From Porphyrobacter sp. ULC335 (GTDB lineage Bacteria; Pseudomonadota; Alphaproteobacteria; Sphingomonadales; Sphingomonadaceae), in contig NZ_CP078091.1 in NCBI RefSeq assembly GCF_025917005.1, positions 2,542,001-2,606,000 of the forward strand: a DNA stretch of 64,000 nucleotides, read 5' to 3'. The notes beneath the pieces were generated by a model. It was not told where the DNA came from, did no database searches, and saw only the letters and a list, made by a program, of their open reading frames with translations. Within the stretch, counting starts at the first letter, position 1, and each line of letters begins with the position of its first letter. Below are positions 44,028 through 51,144 of the stretch, piece after piece. The translations under genes were made by a program, and so were the position numbers.

Positions 44028-46988
44028 ATGGCAACGCGCATGCTTATCGATGCGCGCCACCCGGAAGAAACACGGGTGGCGGTTCTGCAAGGCAACCGGA
44101 TTGAGGAATTCGATTTCGAATCTGCCGAACACAAGCAGATCAAAGGCAACATCTATCTCGCCAAGGTAACCCGGGTCGAACCTTCGCTGCAGGCGGCTTT
44201 CGTCGACTTTGGCGGCAATCGTCACGGCTTCCTCGCCTTCAGCGAAATCCACCCTGACTATTACCAGATTCCCAAGGCGGACCGCGATGCGCTGCTGGCC
44301 GAGGAGGCTGAGGCCGCCGAGGAAGAAGAACGTCTGCGCGCCGAAGAGGAAGATGAAGGCATCTCGCCCGGCGAGGAATACGACGCCGAGGACGACAGCG
44401 GCGAAGCCCTGGCCGAGGACATGGCCGAAAACGGCGTCGAGGAAGTCGACACTTCCGACAAGGATGATGTCGCCACCATCGAAGGCGGTGCTTCTGACGA
44501 TGATTCCTCGGAAGAGGACGGATCGGACGAAGAACACGGCGAAGACAACGGCGAAGACAATGGTGACAGCGAATCCGGTCAGGATCGCGGCCGCCGCGGT
44601 CGCGGCCGTCGCCGTCAGGGCACCAAGGGTGACCGTGGGGGTGACCGCGGTGACAACAAGGGTGGCCGCAGCCGCGCCAAGCAGGTCGACGAAGTGCGCG
44701 CCAAGCGCATGGCGCTGCGTCGCCGCTACAAGATTCAGGACGTTATCCAGCGCCGCCAGGTGTTGCTCGTCCAGGTCGTAAAGGAAGAACGCGGTAACAA
44801 GGGCGCCGCGCTGACCACCTATCTCAGCCTCGCGGGCCGCTACACCGTGCTGATGCCGAACTCGTCGCACGGCGGCGGGATCAGCCGCAAGATCAGCTCC
44901 ACGAGCGATCGCAAGCGGCTGAAGGACATGGTGTCCGATCTCAAGCTGCCCAAGTCGATGGGCCTCATCGTCCGCACCGCGGGCATGAGCCGCACCAAGC
45001 CCGAGATCAAGCGCGACTTCGATTACCTCGCCCGCGTGTGGGACGAGATCCGCGAGAACACCCTCGCCTCGGTCGCGCCCGCGCTGATCCACTCGGACAG
45101 CGACCTCATCAAGCGCGCGATCCGCGACATCTACAACAAGGAAATCGAGGAAGTCGTTGTCGAAGGCCCGGACGGGTATGCTTCGGCCAAGGCCTTCATG
45201 AAGCTCCTCATGCCGAGCCATGCGCGGCGGGTGAAAGCCTATTCCGATCCGGTGCCGCTGTTCCAGCGCTATGGCGCGGAAGACCAGCTGCGCGCGATGT
45301 ATGATCCGATGGTGCAGCTCAAATCGGGTGGCTACCTGATCATCAATCCGACCGAAGCGCTGGTGTCGATCGACATCAACTCGGGCCGCTCCACCAAGGA
45401 ACACGGGATCGAAGCGACCGCGCTTCACACCAACCTTGAAGCCGCCAAGGAAATCGCCCGCCAGCTGCGCCTGCGTGACATGGCCGGGCTCGTCGTCATC
45501 GACTTTATCGACATGGAGTACCCCTCCAACGTCCGTAAGGTCGAAAAGGCGATGAAGGACGCGCTCAAGAATGATCGCGCGCGCATCCAGGTCGGCCGCA
45601 TCTCCAGCTTCGGGCTGATGGAAATGAGCCGCCAGCGCCTGCGCACCGGCGTGCTTGAAGCCACCACCCGCCCCTGCCCGCATTGCGACGGCACCGGCCT
45701 TGTGCGCACGGCCTCGTCGGCAGGCCTTTCGGCGCTGCGTCTGATCGAGGACGAGGCAGCGCGCGGCAAGGGCACGCTGATCCGGTTGGGTGCGAGCACC
45801 GAAGCAGCGATCTATCTGCTCAACGAGAAGCGCGGCGATCTGGTCGAGATCGAACAGCGCTACGGCGTCAATGTCGAAGTCGTCCCCGAAGGCGAAGACG
45901 AAGGCGCGAAGATGAGCGTCTCCAGCTCCGGCCCGCGTCCGGCCTTTGCGCCCAAATTCGAGCCGATCATCGACGAGGATGACGACGACGACCTGCCCGA
46001 GGAAGAAGAAGACTTCGCCGAGGAAGAGGCCGAGGAACGCGAAGCCCGTCAGCCGCGCCGCGAACGCTCCGAACGCGCCGACAGCGACGACGAAGCGGGT
46101 CGCAAGAAGAAGCGGCGCCGTCGGCGTGGCGGTCGCAACCGGAATCGCGGCGAACGCGAAGACGGCACCGATGGTGAGGCCGACGATCAGGACGAGCGCG
46201 ATGATGCAGGCGAATACGCCGGCGAAGCGCAGGCTGGTGATGATGAAGCCACGTCGAACGAAGACAGCGCTACCGACAGTGAAGGCCGCCCCAAGAAGCG
46301 TCGCCGTCGCGGCGGTCGCGGGCGCAAGCGTCGCGATGGCACCTACGAAGGCGAAGCACAGGAAGGCGACGATGCGGACAGCGATACCGCAGTAAGCACG
46401 CCGGAACCTGCCGAAGCCGAAGCCGAGGCTGAAGTTGCACCCGAGGCGCCGGTCGCCGAAGTTGCAGAGGAAGCTCCGGCCGAAAAGCCCAAGCGTGTCC
46501 GCGCCCCGCGCAAGAAGAAGGAACCGGTGGCAGCGGCGGAAGAAGTCGCCGCCGAACTCGCGCCCGAGCTTGCCGCTGACGCGGCAGAAGCGGCACCCGC
46601 TGAGGAAGCCGAAGCACCCGCTGAAAAGCCGAAGCACCCGCTGAAAAGCCGAAGCGCAAGCGTGCGCCGCGCAAGGCCAAGGTTGCCGAGGCCGAACCGG
46701 CTGAAACCGCCGAGGCAACCGCGCCTGAAGTTCCCGAAGCGCAAGCCGAGGCAGCACCTGAAACAGACGGCAAGCCGCGTCGCGGCTGGTGGCAGCGGAC
46801 TTTCGGCGAGTGACAAGAAAAAGGGTGGGGGGCTACAGCCTCCCACCCTTCAACTTGCGAATTTTCAAAGGCCCTTACGACTTGATGCTATCTCCGATGG
46901 CACCAAGGATAACCCTTGTCCCGGTATCAGGGTCGATTTTCCCCTCGGTTGCGAGCTGAACGCCCGCTTCAAAAGGGGCCATTGCTGA
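44028..46988 (+). CDS. rne: Ribonuclease E, 3' end frameshifted by a 20-bp duplication
   Basis: Central endoribonuclease of RNA processing and decay. The start at 44028 gives MATRMLIDARHPEETRVAVL. The S1 domain is split by a long low-complexity insert (about residues 84-240), acidic first and then RG-rich. The catalytic DNase I-like domain has SIDINSGRSTKEHG and LVVIDFIDME, and the zinc-link cysteines are in RPCPHCDGTG. An acidic/basic C-terminal scaffold region follows. Near residue 866 a 20-bp tandem repeat shifts the frame: the present frame runs to 46988 (986 aa) with an unnatural Pro/Arg/Lys tail. In the other frame a normal ending continues to 46813, finishing GKPRRGWWQRTFGE. Removing one repeat copy gives an intact 921-aa protein. 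Confidence 0.93.
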   Translation: MATRMLIDARHPEETRVAVLQGNRIEEFDFESAEHKQIKGNIYLAKVTRVEPSLQAAFVDFGGNRHGFLAFSEIHPDYYQIPKADRDALLAEEAEAAEEEERLRAEEEDEGISPGEEYDAEDDSGEALAEDMAENGVEEVDTSDKDDVATIEGGASDDDSSEEDGSDEEHGEDNGEDNGDSESGQDRGRRGRGRRRQGTKGDRGGDRGDNKGGRSRAKQVDEVRAKRMALRRRYKIQDVIQRRQVLLVQVVKEERGNKGAALTTYLSLAGRYTVLMPNSSHGGGISRKISSTSDRKRLKDMVSDLKLPKSMGLIVRTAGMSRTKPEIKRDFDYLARVWDEIRENTLASVAPALIHSDSDLIKRAIRDIYNKEIEEVVVEGPDGYASAKAFMKLLMPSHARRVKAYSDPVPLFQRYGAEDQLRAMYDPMVQLKSGGYLIINPTEALVSIDINSGRSTKEHGIEATALHTNLEAAKEIARQLRLRDMAGLVVIDFIDMEYPSNVRKVEKAMKDALKNDRARIQVGRISSFGLMEMSRQRLRTGVLEATTRPCPHCDGTGLVRTASSAGLSALRLIEDEAARGKGTLIRLGASTEAAIYLLNEKRGDLVEIEQRYGVNVEVVPEGEDEGAKMSVSSSGPRPAFAPKFEPIIDEDDDDDLPEEEEDFAEEEAEEREARQPRRERSERADSDDEAGRKKKRRRRRGGRNRNRGEREDGTDGEADDQDERDDAGEYAGEAQAGDDEATSNEDSATDSEGRPKKRRRRGGRGRKRRDGTYEGEAQEGDDADSDTAVSTPEPAEAEAEAEVAPEAPVAEVAEEAPAEKPKRVRAPRKKKEPVAAAEEVAAELAPELAADAAEAAPAEEAEAPAEKPKHPLKSRSASVRRARPRLPRPNRLKPPRQPRLKFPKRKPRQHLKQTASRVAAGGSGLSASDKKKGGGLQPPTLQLANFQRPLRLDAISDGTKDNPCPGIRVDFPLGCELNARFKRGHC
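46608..46655 (+). repeat. 20-bp tandem repeat causing the rne frameshift
   Basis: The 20-bp unit GCCGAAGCACCCGCTGAAAA occurs at 46608-46627 and exactly again at 46628-46647, then its first 8 bases recur (46648-46655). Because 20 is not a multiple of three, the extra copy changes the rne frame. With one copy the reading continues EAPAEKPKRKRAPRKAKV and on to the conserved end at 46813. Confidence 0.95.
46821..46850 (-). terminator. Intrinsic terminator of the 53-aa gene
   Basis: On the minus strand a 12-bp stem (arms 46850-46839 and 46832-46821, one wobble pair) with a 6-nt loop is followed by a T-run (TTTTTCTT). It lies 24 bp past the stop of the 53-aa minus-strand gene and 8 bp past the ancestral rne stop at 46813. 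It could also act weakly in the other direction for rne. Confidence 0.85.
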
Positions 46989-47036
46989 ACTGGCAACGGC
47001 AGAGAGTACGGACGTAACGAAGTCAGGCTTTGACAT
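46875..47036 (-). CDS. Small protein of 53 aa, function unknown
   Basis: Starts MSKPDFVTSVLSAVASSAMA and ends GTRVILGAIGDSIKS. It is mildly hydrophobic in the first half but lacks a clear membrane helix. Support for a real gene comes from a strong GAGGAG ribosome binding site 7 nt before the ATG at 47036 and a well-formed intrinsic terminator just after its stop. Its 3' half is antisense to the frameshifted tail of rne. I recognise no family. Confidence 0.7.
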   Translation of the reverse strand: MSKPDFVTSVLSAVASSAMAPFEAGVQLATEGKIDPDTGTRVILGAIGDSIKS

Positions 47037-47122
47037 TTGCGTCTCCTCTAGACTCACCCCCTCGCCTAAATTTTAACATACAAGATTGACGAACCAAAGC
47101 AGGTTTCGAGAGACGTTCCAGC

Positions 47123-47752
47123 TCAGCTTTTGGTTGCCACGCCCCACTCCATCCACCCGGCAAAGCGCGGGGTCTTGGGGGTGTAGCCTTCTCCCAAAGT
47201 CTCGACTGCAAAACCTGATCCGGCCAGCGCACGGGCAATCGGGCGGGTCAGGTGGCAGCCGCCCGCAAGGCGTTTCCAGACGGGCTCGATCCGCTCCTGC
47301 CAGCGCAGCACGTCGCCATCAGGTGCGCGGCCATGCTCGAGGAACAGCGCCGCGCCGCCAGGTCGCAGGATGCGGCGAATTTCGCGCATCACTTGCGCCG
47401 GATCATCGACCGAACAGAGCGTAAAGGTGCACACCACGCAGTCGAAGCTGCCGTCATCGAAGGGGATCGCCTCGCCCCGCCCCTGCCTGAGGTCCGCCGC
47501 CCAGCCCTTGTCTCGCGCCGCCGCGCGTGCGGCATCGAGCAGGCCTTCATGCGGATCAATTCCGGCATAGGAGGTGATCGCCGCCGGATCGTAAAACTGA
47601 TGATTGATCCCGCCTCCGCATCCCAGCTCGAAGACCTCGCCCCGCGCTCGCGGAACCACAGCGGCGCGGCGTTTCATCACTTGGCCCTGACTACAGGCAC
47701 AGGTGATGAGACGCGGCATCACATTCGCCTCGTACCAGGTCTTGATCCCCAT
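47123..47752 (-). CDS. Class I SAM-dependent methyltransferase
   Basis: A 209-aa cytoplasmic methyltransferase of the UbiE/METTL7-like kind. Motif I reads VFELGCGGGINHQFYD, the acidic loop YAGIDPHEGLL, motif II DCVVCTFTLCSVDDPAQVM, and then EIRRILRPGGAALFLEHGRA. The substrate is unknown. An unusual number of cysteines sits at the start (LITCACSQGQVM). It is a separate gene from the small one at 46875-47036 (gap 86 bp). Confidence 0.88.
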   Translation of the reverse strand: MGIKTWYEANVMPRLITCACSQGQVMKRRAAVVPRARGEVFELGCGGGINHQFYDPAAITSYAGIDPHEGLLDAARAAARDKGWAADLRQGRGEAIPFDDGSFDCVVCTFTLCSVDDPAQVMREIRRILRPGGAALFLEHGRAPDGDVLRWQERIEPVWKRLAGGCHLTRPIARALAGSGFAVETLGEGYTPKTPRFAGWMEWGVATKS

Positions 47753-47807
47753 GCCCTGTCTCCCTCGCCGCGCAGTCTAGCCATGCGCACGATGAAGGAA
47801 AGCGGCA

Positions 47808-48563
47808 TCAGGCAGGGACTTCGTCGCCCCTGAAATCGAACACACGCCCCGATTGCTCAGGCGTAAGTCCCGCCAGAACGCGGAGCAGATTGGCTGCGGC
47901 GTCCTGCGGCGCGGTGAGCTGGCCATCGGCAAGGCCTGACTGGAACGGCGCAGACAGCGTGCTTTCGACAGTTCCCGGGTGCAGACCGACAATCACGCTC
48001 TCGGGATGGGTGCGCGCCATCTCCAGCGCAAAGTTCCTGATCAGCATGTTGAGCGCCGCCTTGCTTGCGCGGTAGGAATGCCATCCACCAAGCCGGTTGT
48101 CGCTGATCGAACCGACCCGCGCCGACAGCGCGGCAAAAGTGCAGGGCCGCCCGCGCGGCATGATCGCAAGGGTGTGCTTGGCGATCAGTGCCGGGCCGAT
48201 CGTGTTGAGCGCCAGCACCTCGGCCACCGTCCCTGCGTCGAGCCGTTTGTAGGTACGCTCAGGCCCGGTGCCGTCGGCGAGCGTCAGCACCCCGGTGGCG
48301 ACGATAATCCATTCGGGCGGATCATCGCGCATTGCCTCGGCCGCGCCAGCGATGCTGGCTTCGTCCTTCAAATCAAAGGCGAAGGGCTGGATGCCGGGCA
48401 GGTCTGGCCCCTCGCCCCGGCGCGATCCGGCGTAAACCGTCTGCGTCCCGCCCGCGAGCAGCGCCTCGCAAAGCGCCCTGCCGATGCCGCCGCTCGCCCC
48501 GAACACGGCGGCCACGCGCGGCCAATGCGAGGCATTTCCTAAGGATTGTGCTGTCATTGTCAT
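47808..48563 (-). CDS. Short-chain dehydrogenase/reductase, CsgA-like
   Basis: About 251 aa. It has the nucleotide-binding AAVFGASGGIGRALCEALLA and the catalytic set: Ser in TFAALSARVGSISDN and YxxxK in WHSYRASKAALNML. The LGGWHSYRASKAAL context and the C-terminal DFRGDEVPA resemble CsgA/C-factor-type SDRs. I use the ATG at 48563 (MTMTAQSLG); an ATG at 48557 is possible. It is divergent from sdhB across 140 bp. Confidence 0.88.
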   Translation of the reverse strand: MTMTAQSLGNASHWPRVAAVFGASGGIGRALCEALLAGGTQTVYAGSRRGEGPDLPGIQPFAFDLKDEASIAGAAEAMRDDPPEWIIVATGVLTLADGTGPERTYKRLDAGTVAEVLALNTIGPALIAKHTLAIMPRGRPCTFAALSARVGSISDNRLGGWHSYRASKAALNMLIRNFALEMARTHPESVIVGLHPGTVESTLSAPFQSGLADGQLTAPQDAAANLLRVLAGLTPEQSGRVFDFRGDEVPA

Positions 48564-48569
48564 TGCTAT

Positions 48570-48593
48570 CCAAGCGCGTGGCAAAGCGCTTGG
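48570..48593. promoter_or_regulatory. Inverted repeat in the SDR-sdhB divergent region
   Basis: Arms CCAAGCGC (48570-48577) and GCGCTTGG (48586-48593) are perfect reverse complements separated by 8 bp. Their place just upstream of the SDR start and 110 bp before sdhB suits an operator, but a chance repeat in GC-rich DNA is possible. Confidence 0.35.
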
Positions 48594-48703
48594 TTCCGGC
48601 ACGTGAGATGCATTCAACCCATGTGCAAAAGCGCGCAACAGCCCCCGCTTGCGCGACCGGACAATGGCGCTAGATAGGGTGCAAATCGAAACGGGATCAG
48701 TTC

Positions 48704-49483
48704 ATGGCGACCTTCACTCTCCCCAAGAATTCCAAGATCAACAATAACGGGCAGACGCACAAGGCCACTGGTGGCCGCGTGAAGGCGTTCAAGGTCTATC
48801 GCTACGATCCCGACAGCGGCCAGAACCCGCGTTACGACAAGTTCGAGATCAATCTGGACGAGTGCGGCCCGATGGTTCTGGACGCGCTGTTCAAGATCAA
48901 GAACGAGATCGACCCCACCCTGACCTTCCGCCGTTCGTGTCGCGAAGGGATTTGCGGTTCGTGTTCGATGAACATGAACGGCAAGAACGGCCTCGCCTGC
49001 ACCACCGCGATCGAGGATCTGAAGGGCGAGATCCGCATCACGCCGCTGCCGCACATGGATGTGATCAAGGACCTGGTGCCCGATTTCACGCATTTCTACG
49101 CGCAGTACGCCTCGATCCGTCCGTGGTTGCAAACCGTCACCCCGACGCCGAGCGGCAAGGAGCGTCTGCAGTCGCCCGAACAGCGCGAGAAGCTGGACGG
49201 GCTTTACGAGTGCATCCTGTGCGCCTGCTGCTCGACCTCGTGCCCGTCCTACTGGTGGAACAGCGACAAGTTCCTCGGCCCGGCGATCCTGCTTCAGGCG
49301 TACCGCTGGCTGGCCGATAGCCGCGACGAGATGACCGGTGAGCGTCTGGACGATCTGGAAGACCCCTTCCGCCTCTACCGCTGCCACACCATCATGAACT
49401 GCGCGAACGTGTGCCCCAAGGGTCTCAGCCCCGCAAAGGCGATTGCCGAAACCAAGAAAATGATGGCCGAGCGCGCGATCTGA
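48704..49483 (+). CDS. sdhB: Succinate dehydrogenase iron-sulfur subunit
   Basis: A 259-aa subunit of Complex II that passes electrons from succinate to quinone. The [2Fe-2S] ligands are in [15 protein letters not shown] (C79, C84, C87) and LACTTAIED (C99). The [4Fe-4S] and [3Fe-4S] ligands are in [17 protein letters not shown] and [16 protein letters not shown]. Next to it are a thioesterase and zapE, not sdhCDA, so the sdh operon is split in this genome or sdhCDA lies elsewhere. Confidence 0.97.
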   Translation: MATFTLPKNSKINNNGQTHKATGGRVKAFKVYRYDPDSGQNPRYDKFEINLDECGPMVLDALFKIKNEIDPTLTFRRSCREGICGSCSMNMNGKNGLACTTAIEDLKGEIRITPLPHMDVIKDLVPDFTHFYAQYASIRPWLQTVTPTPSGKERLQSPEQREKLDGLYECILCACCSTSCPSYWWNSDKFLGPAILLQAYRWLADSRDEMTGERLDDLEDPFRLYRCHTIMNCANVCPKGLSPAKAIAETKKMMAERAI

Positions 49484-49517
49484 TCGCGTCCCGCACGGCA
49501 AGACAGGCGCGCAAATC

Positions 49518-50015
49518 ATGGCTGATCATCAGGCGGTGAACGCGCCCTTCGAACATCGCCCCCTGCCGCCGGAAGAATGCGGCGGCGAGGATGGCTGGTA
49601 TACCTGGAACATGGTTGACCGCACGCGGTTCAACACGTCCGTTCTGGGCGAGATGCGGGTGCGCAAGGAAGGCCAGCACTGCCGGCTGAGGATGTTCCCC
49701 GAGCGGCGCCACACCAACCTCGTCGACAACATCCACGGCGCGGTCACGCTCGGCCTGATCGACATCGCGCTGTTCGCTGCCATGCATATCAACGGCAGCG
49801 GCGAGGCGGGGCCATCGGTCACGGTGGAGCTTTCCACGCAGTTCGTGGGCGGCGGCGATCCGGCGCGGCCCTTGGACGCAGTCAGCGAAATCGTGCGCGA
49901 GACCGGGCGGATGCTGTTCCTGCGCGGCTTTGCCACCCAGCCCCGCGAAGACGGGGGCGAGGACATTATCGCCAGCTATTCCGGCATCGTGCGCAAGATG
50001 CGCTCGCGCGGCTGA
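49518..50015 (+). CDS. PaaI-family hotdog thioesterase
   Basis: A 165-aa protein with the hotdog fold of the PaaI/acyl-CoA thioesterase group: NIHGAVTLGLIDIALFAAMH carries the usual HGG-like catalytic region, followed by SVTVELSTQFVGGGDP. It probably hydrolyses an acyl-CoA or aromatic-CoA ester; the substrate is unknown. It lies between sdhB and zapE on the same strand, 34 bp after sdhB. Confidence 0.87.
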   Translation: MADHQAVNAPFEHRPLPPEECGGEDGWYTWNMVDRTRFNTSVLGEMRVRKEGQHCRLRMFPERRHTNLVDNIHGAVTLGLIDIALFAAMHINGSGEAGPSVTVELSTQFVGGGDPARPLDAVSEIVRETGRMLFLRGFATQPREDGGEDIIASYSGIVRKMRSRG

Positions 50016-50028
50016 GCGCGCTTCGGCA

Positions 50029-51144
50029 ATGCCAGGTCTCCTCGCCCGCTACGACGCGCTGATCGCCAGCGGAGAACTGCGCGCCGATCCTGACCAACGC
50101 GCGGCGGCGGAGAAGCTAGCCGCATTGCAAACTGCACTGGAAGCCGAAGCCCCCACCGGTGGCCTGCTGGGCAAAATCTTCGGCAAGAAGCCTGCCCGCC
50201 TGCGCGGTCTCTACATCTGGGGCGGTGTCGGGCGCGGCAAGTCGATGCTGATGGATCTGTTCCACGAAACGCTTGCGATCCCCGCCAAGCGGCGTGTGCA
50301 CTTCCACGCCTTCATGCTCGAAGTCGACCGCCGCATCGCCGAGGCGCGCAAGGCAGAGCGGCCCGATCCGCTGGTGGCGGTTGCGCTGGATATGGCCGCC
50401 GACCTCAAGTGCCTCGCCTTCGACGAGATGGTCGTCACCAACACCGCTGACGCGGCGATCATGGGCCGCTTTTTCACCGCGCTGATGGAGGCCGGTACGG
50501 TCATCGTCACCACCTCCAACCGCCCTCCCCGCGACCTCTACAAGGACGGGCTCAACCGCTCGCTGTTCCTGCCTTTCATCGATCTGGTCGAACGTGAGAT
50601 GGACGTTCTGTCATTGAATGGCCCGACCGATTACCGTCTCGACCGCATCGGCGGGCTGGCGACATGGCATGCGCCGTTGGGTGATGCCGCCACGGCGCAG
50701 GTGCGCGAGGCCTTCTTCCGTCTCACCGATTTCGAACCCGAAGATGCCGCACACGTGCCTTCCGGGGAACTCGAGCTTGGCGGCGGACGAACGCTCCATG
50801 TGCCCAAGTGCCTCAAGGGTGTGGGCGTGTTCAGCTTCAAGAAGCTGTGCGCGGAAAACCGCGGCGCCGCCGATTACCTTGCCATTGCGCAGGCCTTCCA
50901 CACGGTCATTCTCGTCGGCATCCCGAAGATGGGGCCGGAAAACCGCAACGAGGCGATCCGCTTCACCAAGCTGATCGACGCGCTGTATGAGCACCGCGTG
51001 AAGCTGTTCGCCACCGCGGCGGCCGTGCCGGAAGAGCTGTATCAGGCGGGCGACGGGGCCTTCGAGTTCGAACGCACGGTCAGCCGGTTGAACGAAATGC
51101 AGAGCGCCGACTACATGGCGCTGGGCCACGGGACCGAAGACTAA
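50029..51144 (+). CDS. zapE: Cell division ATPase ZapE (AFG1-like)
   Basis: A 371-aa P-loop ATPase of the AFG1/ZapE family, linked to Z-ring constriction in Escherichia coli and to protein quality control in mitochondria. It has Walker A YIWGGVGRGKSMLMDLF (residues about 62-78), Walker B KCLAFDEMVVTN, and the sensor segment VIVTTSNRPPRDLYKDGLNR. The start at 50029 lies 13 bp after the thioesterase stop. Pairing of sdhB with this gene is common in alphaproteobacteria as I recall. Its stop shares CTAA with the convergent amidotransferase gene. Confidence 0.94.
   Translation: MPGLLARYDALIASGELRADPDQRAAAEKLAALQTALEAEAPTGGLLGKIFGKKPARLRGLYIWGGVGRGKSMLMDLFHETLAIPAKRRVHFHAFMLEVDRRIAEARKAERPDPLVAVALDMAADLKCLAFDEMVVTNTADAAIMGRFFTALMEAGTVIVTTSNRPPRDLYKDGLNRSLFLPFIDLVEREMDVLSLNGPTDYRLDRIGGLATWHAPLGDAATAQVREAFFRLTDFEPEDAAHVPSGELELGGGRTLHVPKCLKGVGVFSFKKLCAENRGAADYLAIAQAFHTVILVGIPKMGPENRNEAIRFTKLIDALYEHRVKLFATAAAVPEELYQAGDGAFEFERTVSRLNEMQSADYMALGHGTED

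Noticed and set aside
46010..46500. Repeats in the rne C-terminal coding region as a regulatory DNA element
   Set aside because: They follow the codon pattern for Glu, Ala and Arg-rich protein and are explained by low-complexity protein sequence.
44025..46757. 910-aa open frame on the minus strand opposite rne
   Set aside because: It mirrors the GC-rich, repetitive rne coding strand; the plus-strand product has clear RNase E motifs and the minus product has no recognisable fold.
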